From: an uncultured Burkholderiales bacterium
GTDB lineage: Bacteria; Pseudomonadota; Gammaproteobacteria; Burkholderiales; Burkholderiaceae
Assembly (NCBI GenBank): GCA_903845315.1
Contig: CAIMWY010000200.1
Span: forward strand, 1 to 14,044
DNA: 14,044 nucleotides
Direction: 5' to 3'
The notes beneath the pieces were generated by a model. It saw only the letters and a list, made by a program, of their open reading frames with translations. It had not been told where the DNA came from and searched no databases. The translations under genes were made by a program, and so were the position numbers. Below, piece after piece: positions 1 through 7,548 of this stretch. The first letter of the stretch is position 1; each line of letters opens with the position of its first letter.

Positions 1-959
1 GTGCCCGGGCTGCGGTCCATGTGGATGGCCGGAAAGTTAACCGAGTTGGTGACATTGCCGTTTTCGAGGTAATTCATCAACTGGTTGGCTGCCATGACGG
101 CGCAGTTTTCTTCTGACTCTTCAGTGCTTGCGCCGATGTGCGGCATGGCAATCACACCCGGGTGGGCAATCAACCCGGGCTCTGGAAAGTCACACACATA
201 CCGCGCCAGTTGGCCCGCATTGAGTCGGCGCAGAACGGCTGCGGCATCCACAATGGTTTCGCGTGCAAAGTTAAGCAACACGGCGCTGGGTTGCATCAAG
301 GCCAAGGCCGCATCGTTGATCAAGTGGTGCGTGGCTTCGATGGCTGGCACATGCAAAGTCACAAAGTCTGAGCGAGCCAGCAAGGCGGCCAGGTTTTCCA
401 TGCGAAGCACTTCGTTGGAGAGGCGCCATGCGGCATCGATGGAGAGCGCAGGGTCAAAGCCCACCACCTTCATGCCCATGGCCAAGGCCCTGTCTGCCAC
501 CCTTGAGCCAATCGCCCCCAAGCCCACGATGCCCAGAGTTTTTCCCTTGACCTCGGTGCCGGCAAAGCGAGACTTTTCTTTTTCTAGCAGTTGCGACATG
601 GCTGCCGCTTCGGTCATCTCGCCCAGACCATTCACATAGTCCATGCCAGGCAAGATGCCGCGACTGGCCAGCAGCATGCCGGCCATCACAAGTTCTTTCA
701 CCGCATTGGCATTGGCGCCAGGTGTGTTGAACACCACAATGCCGAGTTTGCTGTAGTCTGCGATGGGCACGTTGTTCACACCCGCACCTGCGCGAGCCAC
801 GGCCAGCAAAGAGTCGGGAACAGCCAAGTCGTGCAGTTTTTGACTGCGCAACAAAAAGGCGTCGGGGTGACCGATGTCGCTGCCGACTTCATACGATTGA
901 CGGCCAAAACGCTCAAGGCCTTTCAGGGCGATCGCGTTGTATGTTTTGATTTTGTACAT
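1..959 (-). CDS. serA: D-3-phosphoglycerate dehydrogenase, C-terminus cut off by window edge
   Basis: Oxidises 3-phosphoglycerate to 3-phosphohydroxypyruvate with NAD in the cytoplasm, the first step of serine synthesis. The visible 319 residues begin MYKIKTYNAIALKGL. A Rossmann nucleotide-binding motif GLGAIG lies near residues 146-151. The 2-hydroxyacid dehydrogenase catalytic set is visible: Arg233 in NFARE, a Glu near 260 in DFPEPG, and His274 in MPHIGAST. The DFP...PHIGAST...NSVNFP pattern matches the short (about 390 residue) dehydrogenases that carry one C-terminal ACT domain. That ACT domain would lie beyond position 1 and is not seen. The ATG at 957-959 starts 24 bases after the serC stop, so the two genes are probably co-transcribed and supply successive steps. 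No clear Shine-Dalgarno sequence precedes it. The family is certain; the exact subtype is inferred from motif resemblance. Confidence 0.93.
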   Translation of the reverse strand, partial: MYKIKTYNAIALKGLERFGRQSYEVGSDIGHPDAFLLRSQKLHDLAVPDSLLAVARAGAGVNNVPIADYSKLGIVVFNTPGANANAVKELVMAGMLLASRGILPGMDYVNGLGEMTEAAAMSQLLEKEKSRFAGTEVKGKTLGIVGLGAIGSRVADRALAMGMKVVGFDPALSIDAAWRLSNEVLRMENLAALLARSDFVTLHVPAIEATHHLINDAALALMQPSAVLLNFARETIVDAAAVLRRLNAGQLARYVCDFPEPGLIAHPGVIAMPHIGASTEESEENCAVMAANQLMNYLENGNVTNSVNFPAIHMDRSPG

Positions 960-983
960 GGTGTGCGCAGGGCTGCAGCCGGG

Positions 984-2099
984 TTAGTTTTGAACTGCGT
1001 GGTAAGCCCACGTCAGCCAAGGCATGAGTGCCTCAAGGTCAGAAGCTTCGACCGTGGCGCCGCACCAAATGCGCAAGCCAGTTGGCGCGTCTTTGTAGGC
1101 GCCGATGTCGTAGGCCACGCCTTCGGTGTCGAGCAACTTGACCATTTTCTTGACCTGATCTTCTGAAAGCTGAACGCTCAGGCACACGCTGGTGTTCGAG
1201 CGTGCTGCGGGCGACTTGGCCAAAAAAGAGATCCATTCGTTGGCCGCCACAAAATCGGCAATCACTTTCAGGTTGGCTTCGCTTTTGGCGATGGTGGCTT
1301 TGACGCCGCCCAGACCGTCCACCCATTGCAGTGCGTCCAAGTAGTCGGCCACGCACAACATAGAAGGGGTGTTGATGGTTTCGCCTTTGAATAGACCTTC
1401 GTTGAACTTGCCACCCGATTTCATGCGAAACACCTTGGGCATCGGCCAAGGGGGGCTGTAGGCCTCTAGGCGCTCCACCGCGCGTGGACTGAGGATGAGC
1501 ATGCCATGCGCACCTTCACCGCCGAGCACTTTTTGCCAAGAGTAGGTGATGACATCGAGCTTGTCCCAAGGCATCTCCATGGCAAACACAGCCGAGGTGG
1601 CGTCGCACAGGGTCAGTCCGCCGCGGTTGGCTGGAATCCAGTCGCCGTTGGGCACTTTCACACCAGAGGTGGTGCCGTTCCAAACGAACACTACATCGTT
1701 GTCAAAGTTCACGCTGTGCAGATCGACCAAATCGCCGTAGTCGGCCTTGATCACATTGACGTTGGGCAGTTTCAACTGCTTGACGATGTCGGTGACCCAA
1801 CCCGCGCTGAACGACTCCCACTCCAGCACGTCCACGCCACGTCCGCCCAACAAGGACCACATGGCCATTTCAATGGCACCGGTGTCTGAACCTGGCACTA
1901 CAGCCACCCGGTAGCCCTCGGGCAAACCGAGGATGCGTGCCGTTTCTGTGCAGGCCAGACCTAAGGCTTTTTTGCCGATTGCTGAGCGGTGTGAGCGGCC
2001 CAGCAAGTCCAGTTGGAGCTTGCTGACGTCATAACCGGGACGTTTGGCGCAGGGGCCAGAGGAAAAGTTGGGGTTTTGAGGCTTGAGCGTAGGTTGCAT
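984..2099 (-). CDS. serC: phosphoserine aminotransferase, Methanosarcina/alphaproteobacterial type
   Basis: A PLP enzyme of aminotransferase class V that converts 3-phosphohydroxypyruvate and glutamate to phosphoserine and 2-oxoglutarate. It is 371 residues long and begins [21 protein letters not shown]. The probable PLP lysine is Lys190 in [15 protein letters not shown], and the cofactor-aspartate region is LCDATSA (164-170). The motifs [16 protein letters not shown] and [14 protein letters not shown] mark the subfamily of larger SerC proteins known from Methanosarcina and alphaproteobacteria, rather than the roughly 360-residue E. coli type usual in betaproteobacteria. It directly precedes serA, which supports a serine role. 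The 69 bases upstream, after the hlyD stop, hold a GATAAT hexamer (2139-2144) without a convincing -35 box, so it could have its own promoter or be read from the secretion operon. No clear Shine-Dalgarno sequence is present. Confidence 0.93.
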   Translation of the reverse strand: MQPTLKPQNPNFSSGPCAKRPGYDVSKLQLDLLGRSHRSAIGKKALGLACTETARILGLPEGYRVAVVPGSDTGAIEMAMWSLLGGRGVDVLEWESFSAGWVTDIVKQLKLPNVNVIKADYGDLVDLHSVNFDNDVVFVWNGTTSGVKVPNGDWIPANRGGLTLCDATSAVFAMEMPWDKLDVITYSWQKVLGGEGAHGMLILSPRAVERLEAYSPPWPMPKVFRMKSGGKFNEGLFKGETINTPSMLCVADYLDALQWVDGLGGVKATIAKSEANLKVIADFVAANEWISFLAKSPAARSNTSVCLSVQLSEDQVKKMVKLLDTEGVAYDIGAYKDAPTGLRIWCGATVEASDLEALMPWLTWAYHAVQN

Positions 2100-2168
2100 A
2101 AGTGTTGTCGTGTTGGGTCAAATGTCTCAGAACCGTCAATTATCGTGGGTTTTCTGGGGCTGATCGTG

Positions 2169-3386
2169 TCAGCGCTCCCCCATCGATTGGCTCAAGGCCT
2201 TGCTGATGGGTTTGAGCAAATAGCTCAACACTGAGCGCTCGTTGGCTTTGATGTCGACCGACGCGGTCATGCCGGGTTTGAGATGAATGCGCTGTGCTTT
2301 GTCTGTTTGCAATTGCGCAGGCTGTGGGTGAATGCGAACGCGGTAATACAGAAACGGGCCTTGGCGGGTGTCTTCACTCAAGACATCGGAGCTGATGTAT
2401 TCGACCGTGCCGCGCAGTGCGCCAAAAATAGACGCGTCATAAGCGTCCACCTTGATATTGGCCTCTTGCCCAAGCAACACAAATGCAATGTCGACTGGTG
2501 TGACTTTGGCTTCGATGACCAACTCTTGACTCCAGGGCAACAACTCCATCACGGTTTCACCTTGGCGCACCACGCCCCCCAAGGTGTTGATGCGGATGTT
2601 GTTGACCACGCTGTCTACGGGTGCGGTAAGCACTGTGTGCTCTAGCAACTGGTTGCGGTCTCTGAGCAGCTCAGTTTGTGTACTCAGCTCTTCTTGCGCT
2701 TTTGTCATTTCAGCTTGCGCGTCTTGCAGGTACTTGTTCTTTTTGCTGGCCAATTGCGCACGGACGTCGGCCACAGATTTTTCGAGGCGCAAAACCTCTG
2801 TGCGACTTACATCCCCGTTGGCTTCGAGTTTGAGGTTGATTTTGAGTTCTTCATTGCTGAGCTCGAGTATCTTGCTCAATGCCTCGGTGTCCTCGCGGAA
2901 CGCCTGTTGCCGCTTTGTATACAGATCGGTTTGGTTGCTGATGTATTCGGGGTAGGCCTTGAGGTCATTTGCAAAATTCAGCGGCCTGCCATAGACCTCG
3001 GCGTGCAACCGAGCCAAGGTGATGCGAAGTGCCGCAACCTTGGCCTTGGTTTCAGACACGGCGGCTTGGGCGCGTTCTTTTTGCAGGCTGGCCAAGACTT
3101 GGCCTGCTATGACTTTGTCACCCTCTTTCACGAGCAACTCGGTCAAGACGCCGCCGTCGGGCGATTGAATGACTTGTGTACGCGCTTGAGCCACCACTTG
3201 GGCTTGTGCGCGTGTGACTTGATCCACCGTGCCCCATGCAGCCCAGATAACCAGCACCACCAAACCCAGCGCCATCACCCGCAGCGTCAAACGTGCGCTC
3301 TGTGACTGCGACAGATCGGTCAACAAGGCCTCGCTTGAGCGGTCAGTGCTTGAGGCAGATGCGTCAGAACTGTGGTGTGTTGGCAT
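2169..3386 (-). CDS. HlyD-family type I secretion periplasmic adaptor
   Basis: Membrane fusion protein that joins the inner-membrane ABC exporter to the TolC-like outer-membrane channel. It is 405 residues from ATG 3386. A short cytoplasmic N-terminus is followed by one transmembrane segment (about 35-52), a first half-lipoyl motif (about 70-101, QSPDGGVLTELLVKEGDKV), a long alpha-helical coiled-coil region (about 105-250), a second half-lipoyl motif (about 251-284, TAPVDSVV), a beta-barrel, and the typical C-terminal end with KPGMTASVDIKANERSVL (370-387). A TTG at 3392 overlaps the ABC gene stop and would add two residues. The ATG is preferred because AAGG sits six bases upstream of it, while the TTG directly abuts that motif. 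The start lies 2 bases after the ABC gene stop, which suggests coupled translation. It resembles the LapC/PrtE/HlyD group; the cargo is unknown. Confidence 0.95.
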   Translation of the reverse strand: MPTHHSSDASASSTDRSSEALLTDLSQSQSARLTLRVMALGLVVLVIWAAWGTVDQVTRAQAQVVAQARTQVIQSPDGGVLTELLVKEGDKVIAGQVLASLQKERAQAAVSETKAKVAALRITLARLHAEVYGRPLNFANDLKAYPEYISNQTDLYTKRQQAFREDTEALSKILELSNEELKINLKLEANGDVSRTEVLRLEKSVADVRAQLASKKNKYLQDAQAEMTKAQEELSTQTELLRDRNQLLEHTVLTAPVDSVVNNIRINTLGGVVRQGETVMELLPWSQELVIEAKVTPVDIAFVLLGQEANIKVDAYDASIFGALRGTVEYISSDVLSEDTRQGPFLYYRVRIHPQPAQLQTDKAQRIHLKPGMTASVDIKANERSVLSYLLKPISKALSQSMGER

Positions 3387-3388
3387 GT

Positions 3389-5188
3389 TCAACCTTGTGT
3401 CGCTTTGAATGGTGCAGAGGGCGAAGCTGCTGTGCCGGCCTGGGCTAAGCGCTGCAGCACTGCATCGCGCGGCCCATCCATGGCCAGGGTGTTGCCTGCC
3501 ACGATAACGATGCGAGACACAAGCGGCAAGAGATTGTGTTTGTGGGTGACCACGATCAACATTTTTCCGTCATCGACCAACTCTTGCATCACTTGGATGC
3601 ACCGTCGCTCTTGTTCATCGTCCATGCTGGCGGTGGGCTCATCCAACAAATAAATGTCAGGCTTGCACAAGATCAAACGCGTGAAGGCCAGCAGTTGACG
3701 CTGGCCACCGCTGAGCCCTTTGCCGCCTTCCATGATCGGCCTCTCCAAGCCCTTGGGATGGGAAGAGACAAAGTGAATCATGCCGGTGCGCGCCATGGCT
3801 TGTTGAATCACGGTGTCGCCCGGGTCAGGCAAGCCAATCAGCAGGTTGTCGCGCAAGCTGCCTTGGAATAAGCGGTGGTCTTGCTGCAAATAGCCAATCT
3901 TTTGGCTGACCACCTGTCGGCTGATGTGCGCAAGATCGAGACCATCGAGCAGCACCTGCCCCTCTTGTGGCACATACAAGCCGCTGAGCAAACGCAACAA
4001 GGTCGATTTGCCAGCACCAATCGGGCCCAAGATGGCCAGGTTTTCACCGGGCTGAATGTTCAGCTTGGGTACCACCAGCGCAGGCGGGTGGCCGGGATAT
4101 GAAAACTTGGCGTTTGAGATGTTGAAATGCCCTTGCACATGATCGGGCACCAAGGGCCGCGAGATGCCATGTGTATCGGTCTTCAGTTGGTAGATGGCTT
4201 CGATGCCTTTGAGTGCTGCCATGGCCTGGCCTTGCTGAACCAGCAAACCGGGGAGGGCCATGATGGGCGCGAGCACCCGCCCACTCAAAATAGAACACGC
4301 GATCAAAGCCCCCATGGTCATACTGCCTTGCATCACCAGCAACGCACCCACCATGATCAGCCCTGCATAACTCAGCTGTTGAATCGTGGCTGAGAGGTAG
4401 CCAAGCCCTTCCATGAAGCGCCGCATCTGGGCGTCATTGTTGATGGTGTGGTGGTTCACCGCAACCCAGCGCGACAAAAACTTTGGAGCGCCCGTGCCTG
4501 CTTTGATGGTCTCGACGCCTTCTACCGCTTCCACCAGCAAACCTGTTTTGGCGTTCGAATACGCTGCGCTGTTGACGGCAAATTGGTCGATTTTTTGGCG
4601 CGAACTGATGCCGATCGCAATGCCCAACAAGCCAAAGACCAAGGGAACCAAGGCCACCCATGGACTGGCAAGGGCCATCATGACCGCCAGAAACACAAGA
4701 CCAAAGGGCAGGTCAATCAAGGTGAACATCGTGGTGCTGGTGTAGAAACCCCGCAATTGTTCGTAACCCCTCAGTTGTCCTGCCAAGCTGCCCACAGAGC
4801 TTGGAATTTGGTCCACACGCAGTTGTAGCAGCCGATCGAAAATTTCGCGTGACAAGCGAGCGTCTACAGCCACCACCACATGGTCCATCAGCTTGGATCG
4901 GGCGAATTTCATGGCCAGCTCAAACGCGATGGACAGCAACACACCCAGGCTCAAGATCAACAAGGTGTATTCGCTGCGGGTGGGAATGACGCGGTCATAG
5001 ACCTGCATGGAAAACAGCGAGGTGGTGAAGGCCAAGATGCCAATGAACAACGAAGCCAGCGACGCTTCCAGCAATTCACCACGGTATGTATTGACAACGC
5101 CTTTGGCAATTTGTGTAAAGCTTTGCGTCAACATGTCTTGGCCTGCGGCCACACCGGCTGGCCAGGTGGTTTCGTTGATAGGGTTCAT
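3389..5188 (-). CDS. type I secretion system ABC transporter (permease/ATPase), no C39-like domain
   Basis: Inner-membrane ATP-driven exporter that engages a secreted protein and passes it into the HlyD/TolC conduit. It is 599 residues from ATG 5188. About six transmembrane segments are visible (near 39-61, 74-93, 155-174, 177-194, 272-286 and 293-316), followed by a nucleotide-binding domain: Walker A GPIGAGKST (388-396), Q-loop YLQQD, signature LSGGQ (492-496), Walker B IYLLDEP (512-518) and the H-loop His in VVTHKH (549). Only about 35 residues precede the first membrane segment, so it lacks the C39 peptidase-like domain that many RTX exporters use to hold cargo. The length is closer to PrtD-type exporters. 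The ATG overlaps the tolC-like stop (ATGA), so translation is probably coupled. A longer in-frame start at 5254 would lie inside the upstream gene and is rejected. Confidence 0.95.
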   Translation of the reverse strand: MNPINETTWPAGVAAGQDMLTQSFTQIAKGVVNTYRGELLEASLASLFIGILAFTTSLFSMQVYDRVIPTRSEYTLLILSLGVLLSIAFELAMKFARSKLMDHVVVAVDARLSREIFDRLLQLRVDQIPSSVGSLAGQLRGYEQLRGFYTSTTMFTLIDLPFGLVFLAVMMALASPWVALVPLVFGLLGIAIGISSRQKIDQFAVNSAAYSNAKTGLLVEAVEGVETIKAGTGAPKFLSRWVAVNHHTINNDAQMRRFMEGLGYLSATIQQLSYAGLIMVGALLVMQGSMTMGALIACSILSGRVLAPIMALPGLLVQQGQAMAALKGIEAIYQLKTDTHGISRPLVPDHVQGHFNISNAKFSYPGHPPALVVPKLNIQPGENLAILGPIGAGKSTLLRLLSGLYVPQEGQVLLDGLDLAHISRQVVSQKIGYLQQDHRLFQGSLRDNLLIGLPDPGDTVIQQAMARTGMIHFVSSHPKGLERPIMEGGKGLSGGQRQLLAFTRLILCKPDIYLLDEPTASMDDEQERRCIQVMQELVDDGKMLIVVTHKHNLLPLVSRIVIVAGNTLAMDGPRDAVLQRLAQAGTAASPSAPFKATQG

Positions 5189-6471
5189 GGTGGGCTTGTC
5201 TCTTGCAGCGGCAGTCCCGCGCGCACTTGGTATTTGTAGGTTGCGGCCATCCAAGCTGTTTTGGCATCGGCCAGTGTGTATTCGTTTTGGGTGAGTTCAC
5301 GCACCGCGTTGAGCAAATCAAGCCAAGACTTTTTGCCGCCTTGAAATTGGCGGTGGTAGGACTCAAGGACTTTGTGTGAGCCCGAAACGGCTCGCTCTAG
5401 CGCGCTGACCCTGCGTTGGCCCGAAATAATATCCTCACGGTCATTCTCAAATGCTTCTTGGACCTCGCGTTGGACGGTTTCAACCACTTGCTGTGAACTG
5501 TCGATACGTGTGAGCAGTGATTGCGCTTGGATGATGTTAGAAAAGCCAGCGTTGGGCGTGTACTGCAAGCCCACAAATGCACTCATGCGCGTGTCGGTGT
5601 AGCTCACCACCTTGCCCACCGGTTGATCCACCCGAAAAAAAAGCTGAGGATACTTCTCGGCGTCTTTGGTTTGGTAGCGCGCACGCGCCAGTTCAACTTC
5701 TGCCTGTGCTTTGAGAACCGCATTGTCTTTCGCGACCCAAAACATCATGTCTTGCGATTGGACTTCGTTGGCGATTCGGTTGGCATGCTTTGGTTGATAA
5801 AAGTCAAATACAAGTTGTGCTGACTGGCGCAATCCAACGATACCGGTCAACTGTTCCAAGCGGGTGAGGCCGTTGGCGTAGCCAGTTTGTGCTGCGCTGA
5901 GTTCTACTTCTGTTTGGAACACGCGCGCATCAACTTGCTCTAAATCGATACTCGGGGAAGCCAGTGCCTCCACGCGCCGCATCATCTGAGCTTGGAGTTC
6001 TCGCAGACGAGCCAAGGCGCGCTCAGATGTCTGTATTCTTTCTTTGGCGGACATGACGCCTTGCCAAGCAGATACCACCGACAAAAAAACTTGCTGCTGT
6101 TGTTGGTAGTACTTGTAGGTGGTGGCTTTCTTTTGCGCCTCAGATTCGGAAATCTGCGAGGCGATTCTGCCGCCATCCCACAGGGGTTGTTGGGCCCGCA
6201 GGGCTCGTGAAGGTGTGCTGGAAACGGTGCCTGTTCTCGACTCCATGACCGCAGAGACCACAGGCCAACGGCCTCGCTCAGAGACCTCAACGTCTTGCTC
6301 GCTGGCGGTCACATCCAGCCTACTGGCTCTGAGTGCCGGATTGCCTTGCACCGTGGCAAAAAGTAGCTCTTGCAAAGTGGCGCCCGTCTCTTTGGCATGA
6401 AGCCAAAGCGGGAAGACCCAAAGTCCCAACCCCATCAGCACGCAGGGTATGAATCTGTCTAAGACGCCCAT
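5185..6471 (-). CDS. TolC-family outer-membrane channel of the type I secretion system
   Basis: Outer-membrane efflux protein that forms the exit duct for the exporter encoded just downstream. From ATG 6471 it has 428 residues. A signal peptide is visible (MGVLDRFIPCVLMGLGLWVF, probable cleavage after LHA near residue 26), followed by two OEP-type helical repeats with typical features such as GNPALRASRLDV near the start and QPLWDGGRIASQI near residue 90, and long amphipathic helices. The frame stays open upstream to a TTG at 6534, with ATGs at 6507 and 6504. The start at 6471 is chosen because it gives a normal signal peptide, but no good Shine-Dalgarno sequence supports any of the four. The stop overlaps the ABC start. 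It is the first gene of the secretion operon, behind an AT-rich upstream stretch. Length is normal for the family. Confidence 0.92.
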   Translation of the reverse strand: MGVLDRFIPCVLMGLGLWVFPLWLHAKETGATLQELLFATVQGNPALRASRLDVTASEQDVEVSERGRWPVVSAVMESRTGTVSSTPSRALRAQQPLWDGGRIASQISESEAQKKATTYKYYQQQQQVFLSVVSAWQGVMSAKERIQTSERALARLRELQAQMMRRVEALASPSIDLEQVDARVFQTEVELSAAQTGYANGLTRLEQLTGIVGLRQSAQLVFDFYQPKHANRIANEVQSQDMMFWVAKDNAVLKAQAEVELARARYQTKDAEKYPQLFFRVDQPVGKVVSYTDTRMSAFVGLQYTPNAGFSNIIQAQSLLTRIDSSQQVVETVQREVQEAFENDREDIISGQRRVSALERAVSGSHKVLESYHRQFQGGKKSWLDLLNAVRELTQNEYTLADAKTAWMAATYKYQVRAGLPLQETSPP

Positions 6472-6540
6472 CTCGAGCTTGGAGCATGCACATGCGCTGA
6501 GCATCATGGGCGGTATTTTTTTTGAAGATTTCAAAATGAG

Positions 6541-6569
6541 GTTTTAAAGAAAAAATTGATTTTATTCAA
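6541..6569 (-). promoter_or_regulatory. candidate sigma-70 promoter of the secretion operon
   Basis: Read on the minus strand, TTGAAT (6564-6569, four of six matches to the -35 consensus) is separated by 17 bases from TAAAAC (6541-6546, four of six to the -10). It lies in the most AT-rich stretch of the window, about 6530-6600, between yqeY and the tolC-like gene. Transcription would begin near 6533, which excludes the TTG at 6534 as a start codon and gives a leader of about 60 bases before ATG 6471. No terminator is visible between the yqeY stop and this site, so read-through from yqeY is also possible. The call rests on consensus matching only. Confidence 0.4.
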
Positions 6570-6630
6570 AATCCTCGAAATATATTAAAACAATAGAGCT
6601 ACATACCAAGGCTATCTGCGTGTGTGTTGA

Positions 6631-7077
6631 TCACGGGTTTAACGCGGTCTTGACTGCTGCCGACACCAAGCCCATGTCGGCCTTGCCCGCCAACTGGGCT
6701 TTGACCGCGCCCATGACCTTGCCCATGTCGCCGGGTCCGGTGGCACCCACTTGCGCCACGATGGCTTGCACCGCGGCGGTGATTTCTTCGGCGTTCAAGC
6801 GCTGTGGCAAGTAAACCTCGAGCACTTTTATTTCAGCCGATTCCACATCGGCCAAGTCTTGGCGTTTGGCGCTTAGATAAGCGGCCACCGAGTCTTTGCG
6901 TTGTTTGATGAGTTTGTCGACGATCGCGATCACGGTGACGTCATCCAATTCGATTCGCTCATCTACTTCTTTTTGCTTCATGGCGGCCATCAGCAAGCGA
7001 ATGGTGCCCAAACGCACGCTGTCTTTGGCGCGCATGGCGGTTTTCATGTCTTCGGTGATCTGGTCTTTGAGGCTCAT
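6631..7077 (-). CDS. yqeY: GatB/YqeY-domain protein
   Basis: A 148-residue cytoplasmic protein of the YqeY family, beginning MSLKDQITEDMKTAMRAKD. The family shares a helical domain with the tail of GatB, the amidotransferase subunit that corrects mischarged tRNA, but the stand-alone protein has no firmly established reaction. The visible family features are RLGTIRLLMAAMKQKEVDER in the N-terminal half, a middle segment KQRKDSVAAYLSAKRQDLA, then EVYLPQRL, and the C-terminal GKVMGAVKAQLAGKADMGLVS region. Length is normal. A GGA lies nine bases before the ATG as ribosome-binding site. It follows rpsU after a strong terminator, an arrangement common in proteobacteria, so it is probably expressed by partial read-through. 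Downstream, instead of dnaG, comes the secretion operon. Confidence 0.95.
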   Translation of the reverse strand: MSLKDQITEDMKTAMRAKDSVRLGTIRLLMAAMKQKEVDERIELDDVTVIAIVDKLIKQRKDSVAAYLSAKRQDLADVESAEIKVLEVYLPQRLNAEEITAAVQAIVAQVGATGPGDMGKVMGAVKAQLAGKADMGLVSAAVKTALNP

Positions 7078-7104
7078 GGCAATTCCAATACAAAAAGTGG
7101 GGGG

Positions 7105-7140
7105 CGAAAAAAAACTCGCTTGAGCGTCCCCAAGCGAGTT
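7105..7140 (-). terminator. intrinsic terminator between rpsU and yqeY
   Basis: A perfect 10-base inverted repeat (AACTCGCTTG at 7113-7122 and its complement at 7131-7140) with an 8-base loop is followed, on the minus strand, by a run of eight T residues (two of them in the stem, 7107-7114). This is a textbook Rho-independent terminator placed 42 bases after the rpsU stop and about 28 bases before the yqeY start. It probably ends most rpsU transcripts and lowers expression of yqeY, like the terminator between rpsU and dnaG of E. coli. Confidence 0.9.
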
Positions 7141-7181
7141 GTCTGATTGGGCCTTTGGGCCTGCTTCAGTGAAGAGGCTGA

Positions 7182-7394
7182 TTAATACAGCTTCTTGGGC
7201 AGTTGCATGCTGCGCACGCGCTTGTAGTGACGCTTCACGGCAGCTGCTTTTTTACGTTTACGTTCAGCGGTGGGCTTCTCGTAGAACTCGCGGGCACGCA
7301 AGTCGGTCAACAGACCGAGTTTTTCAATGGTGCGCTTGAAGCGACGCAGTGCGACGTCAAACGGCTCGTTTTCTTTTACACGGACAGTGGTCAT
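7182..7394 (-). CDS. rpsU: 30S ribosomal protein S21
   Basis: A basic 70-residue protein of the small ribosomal subunit that sits near the anti-Shine-Dalgarno end of 16S rRNA and helps mRNA start-site selection. The sequence runs [19 protein letters not shown] to the basic tail [17 protein letters not shown], a complete and normal S21. The ATG at 7394 gives the standard N-terminus. A TTG two codons upstream is in frame but unlikely. The ATG overlaps the stop of an upstream open frame (TAATG), and the nearest purine-rich motif, GGA, is about 13 bases away, so the ribosome-binding site is weak; AT-rich sequence (GGAAAATTTTGG) precedes the start. It is followed by an intrinsic terminator and yqeY. 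Confidence 0.98.
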   Translation of the reverse strand: MTTVRVKENEPFDVALRRFKRTIEKLGLLTDLRAREFYEKPTAERKRKKAAAVKRHYKRVRSMQLPKKLY

Positions 7395-7456
7395 TACCAA
7401 AATTTTCCAAATATTGCAGCCAGAGGGTTCACAAGAAGATCGAGCTTATGCGCCAT
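7394..7456 (-). other. possible 20-codon leader ORF in the rpsU 5' untranslated region
   Basis: Within the predicted rpsU leader, an ATG at 7456 opens a frame of 20 codons ([20 protein letters not shown]) whose TAA stop overlaps the rpsU ATG as TAATG. The overlap would allow translational coupling to rpsU. There is no well-placed Shine-Dalgarno sequence; a GGGGAACCCC palindrome lies just upstream (about 7467-7476). The peptide resembles nothing I recognise, and the arrangement may be chance. The same frame extends upstream to 7585, but that part overlaps the flavoprotein gene and the proposed promoter and is not supported. Confidence 0.25.
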
Positions 7457-7520
7457 GTCTGCGGGGTTCCCCAACACAAAGTTGATCAGGCCGTTGGGCG
7501 GTTTGCCAGCAAAGACAAGG

Positions 7521-7548
7521 ATTATAGCGACTTTAAAGACGCCGCCAA
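7521..7548 (-). promoter_or_regulatory. candidate sigma-70 promoter of rpsU
   Basis: On the minus strand a perfect -10 box TATAAT (7521-7526) lies 16 bases after TTGGCG (7543-7548, four of six matches to the -35 consensus). The start point would be near 7514, giving rpsU a leader of roughly 120 bases. The -10 box overlaps the TAA stop of the flavoprotein gene, so the promoter is embedded in that gene's 3' end. The perfect -10 and the need for strong S21 expression support the call; it is not proven. Confidence 0.6.

Noticed and set aside
2100..2168. A promoter or terminator between hlyD and serC
   Set aside because: A GATAAT and a TTGACG hexamer occur on the minus strand, but not in correct order or spacing, and no stem-loop with a T-run is seen.
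5185..5254. Longer start for the ABC transporter at 5254
   Set aside because: It lies inside the tolC-like gene and adds 22 residues that do not fit the family; the ATGA overlap at 5188 is the natural start.
7141..7210. Imperfect inverted repeats around the end of rpsU (GGCC-rich and GAAG...CTTC)
   Set aside because: The stems are short and interrupted and have no following T-run; the perfect hairpin at 7113-7140 explains termination better.
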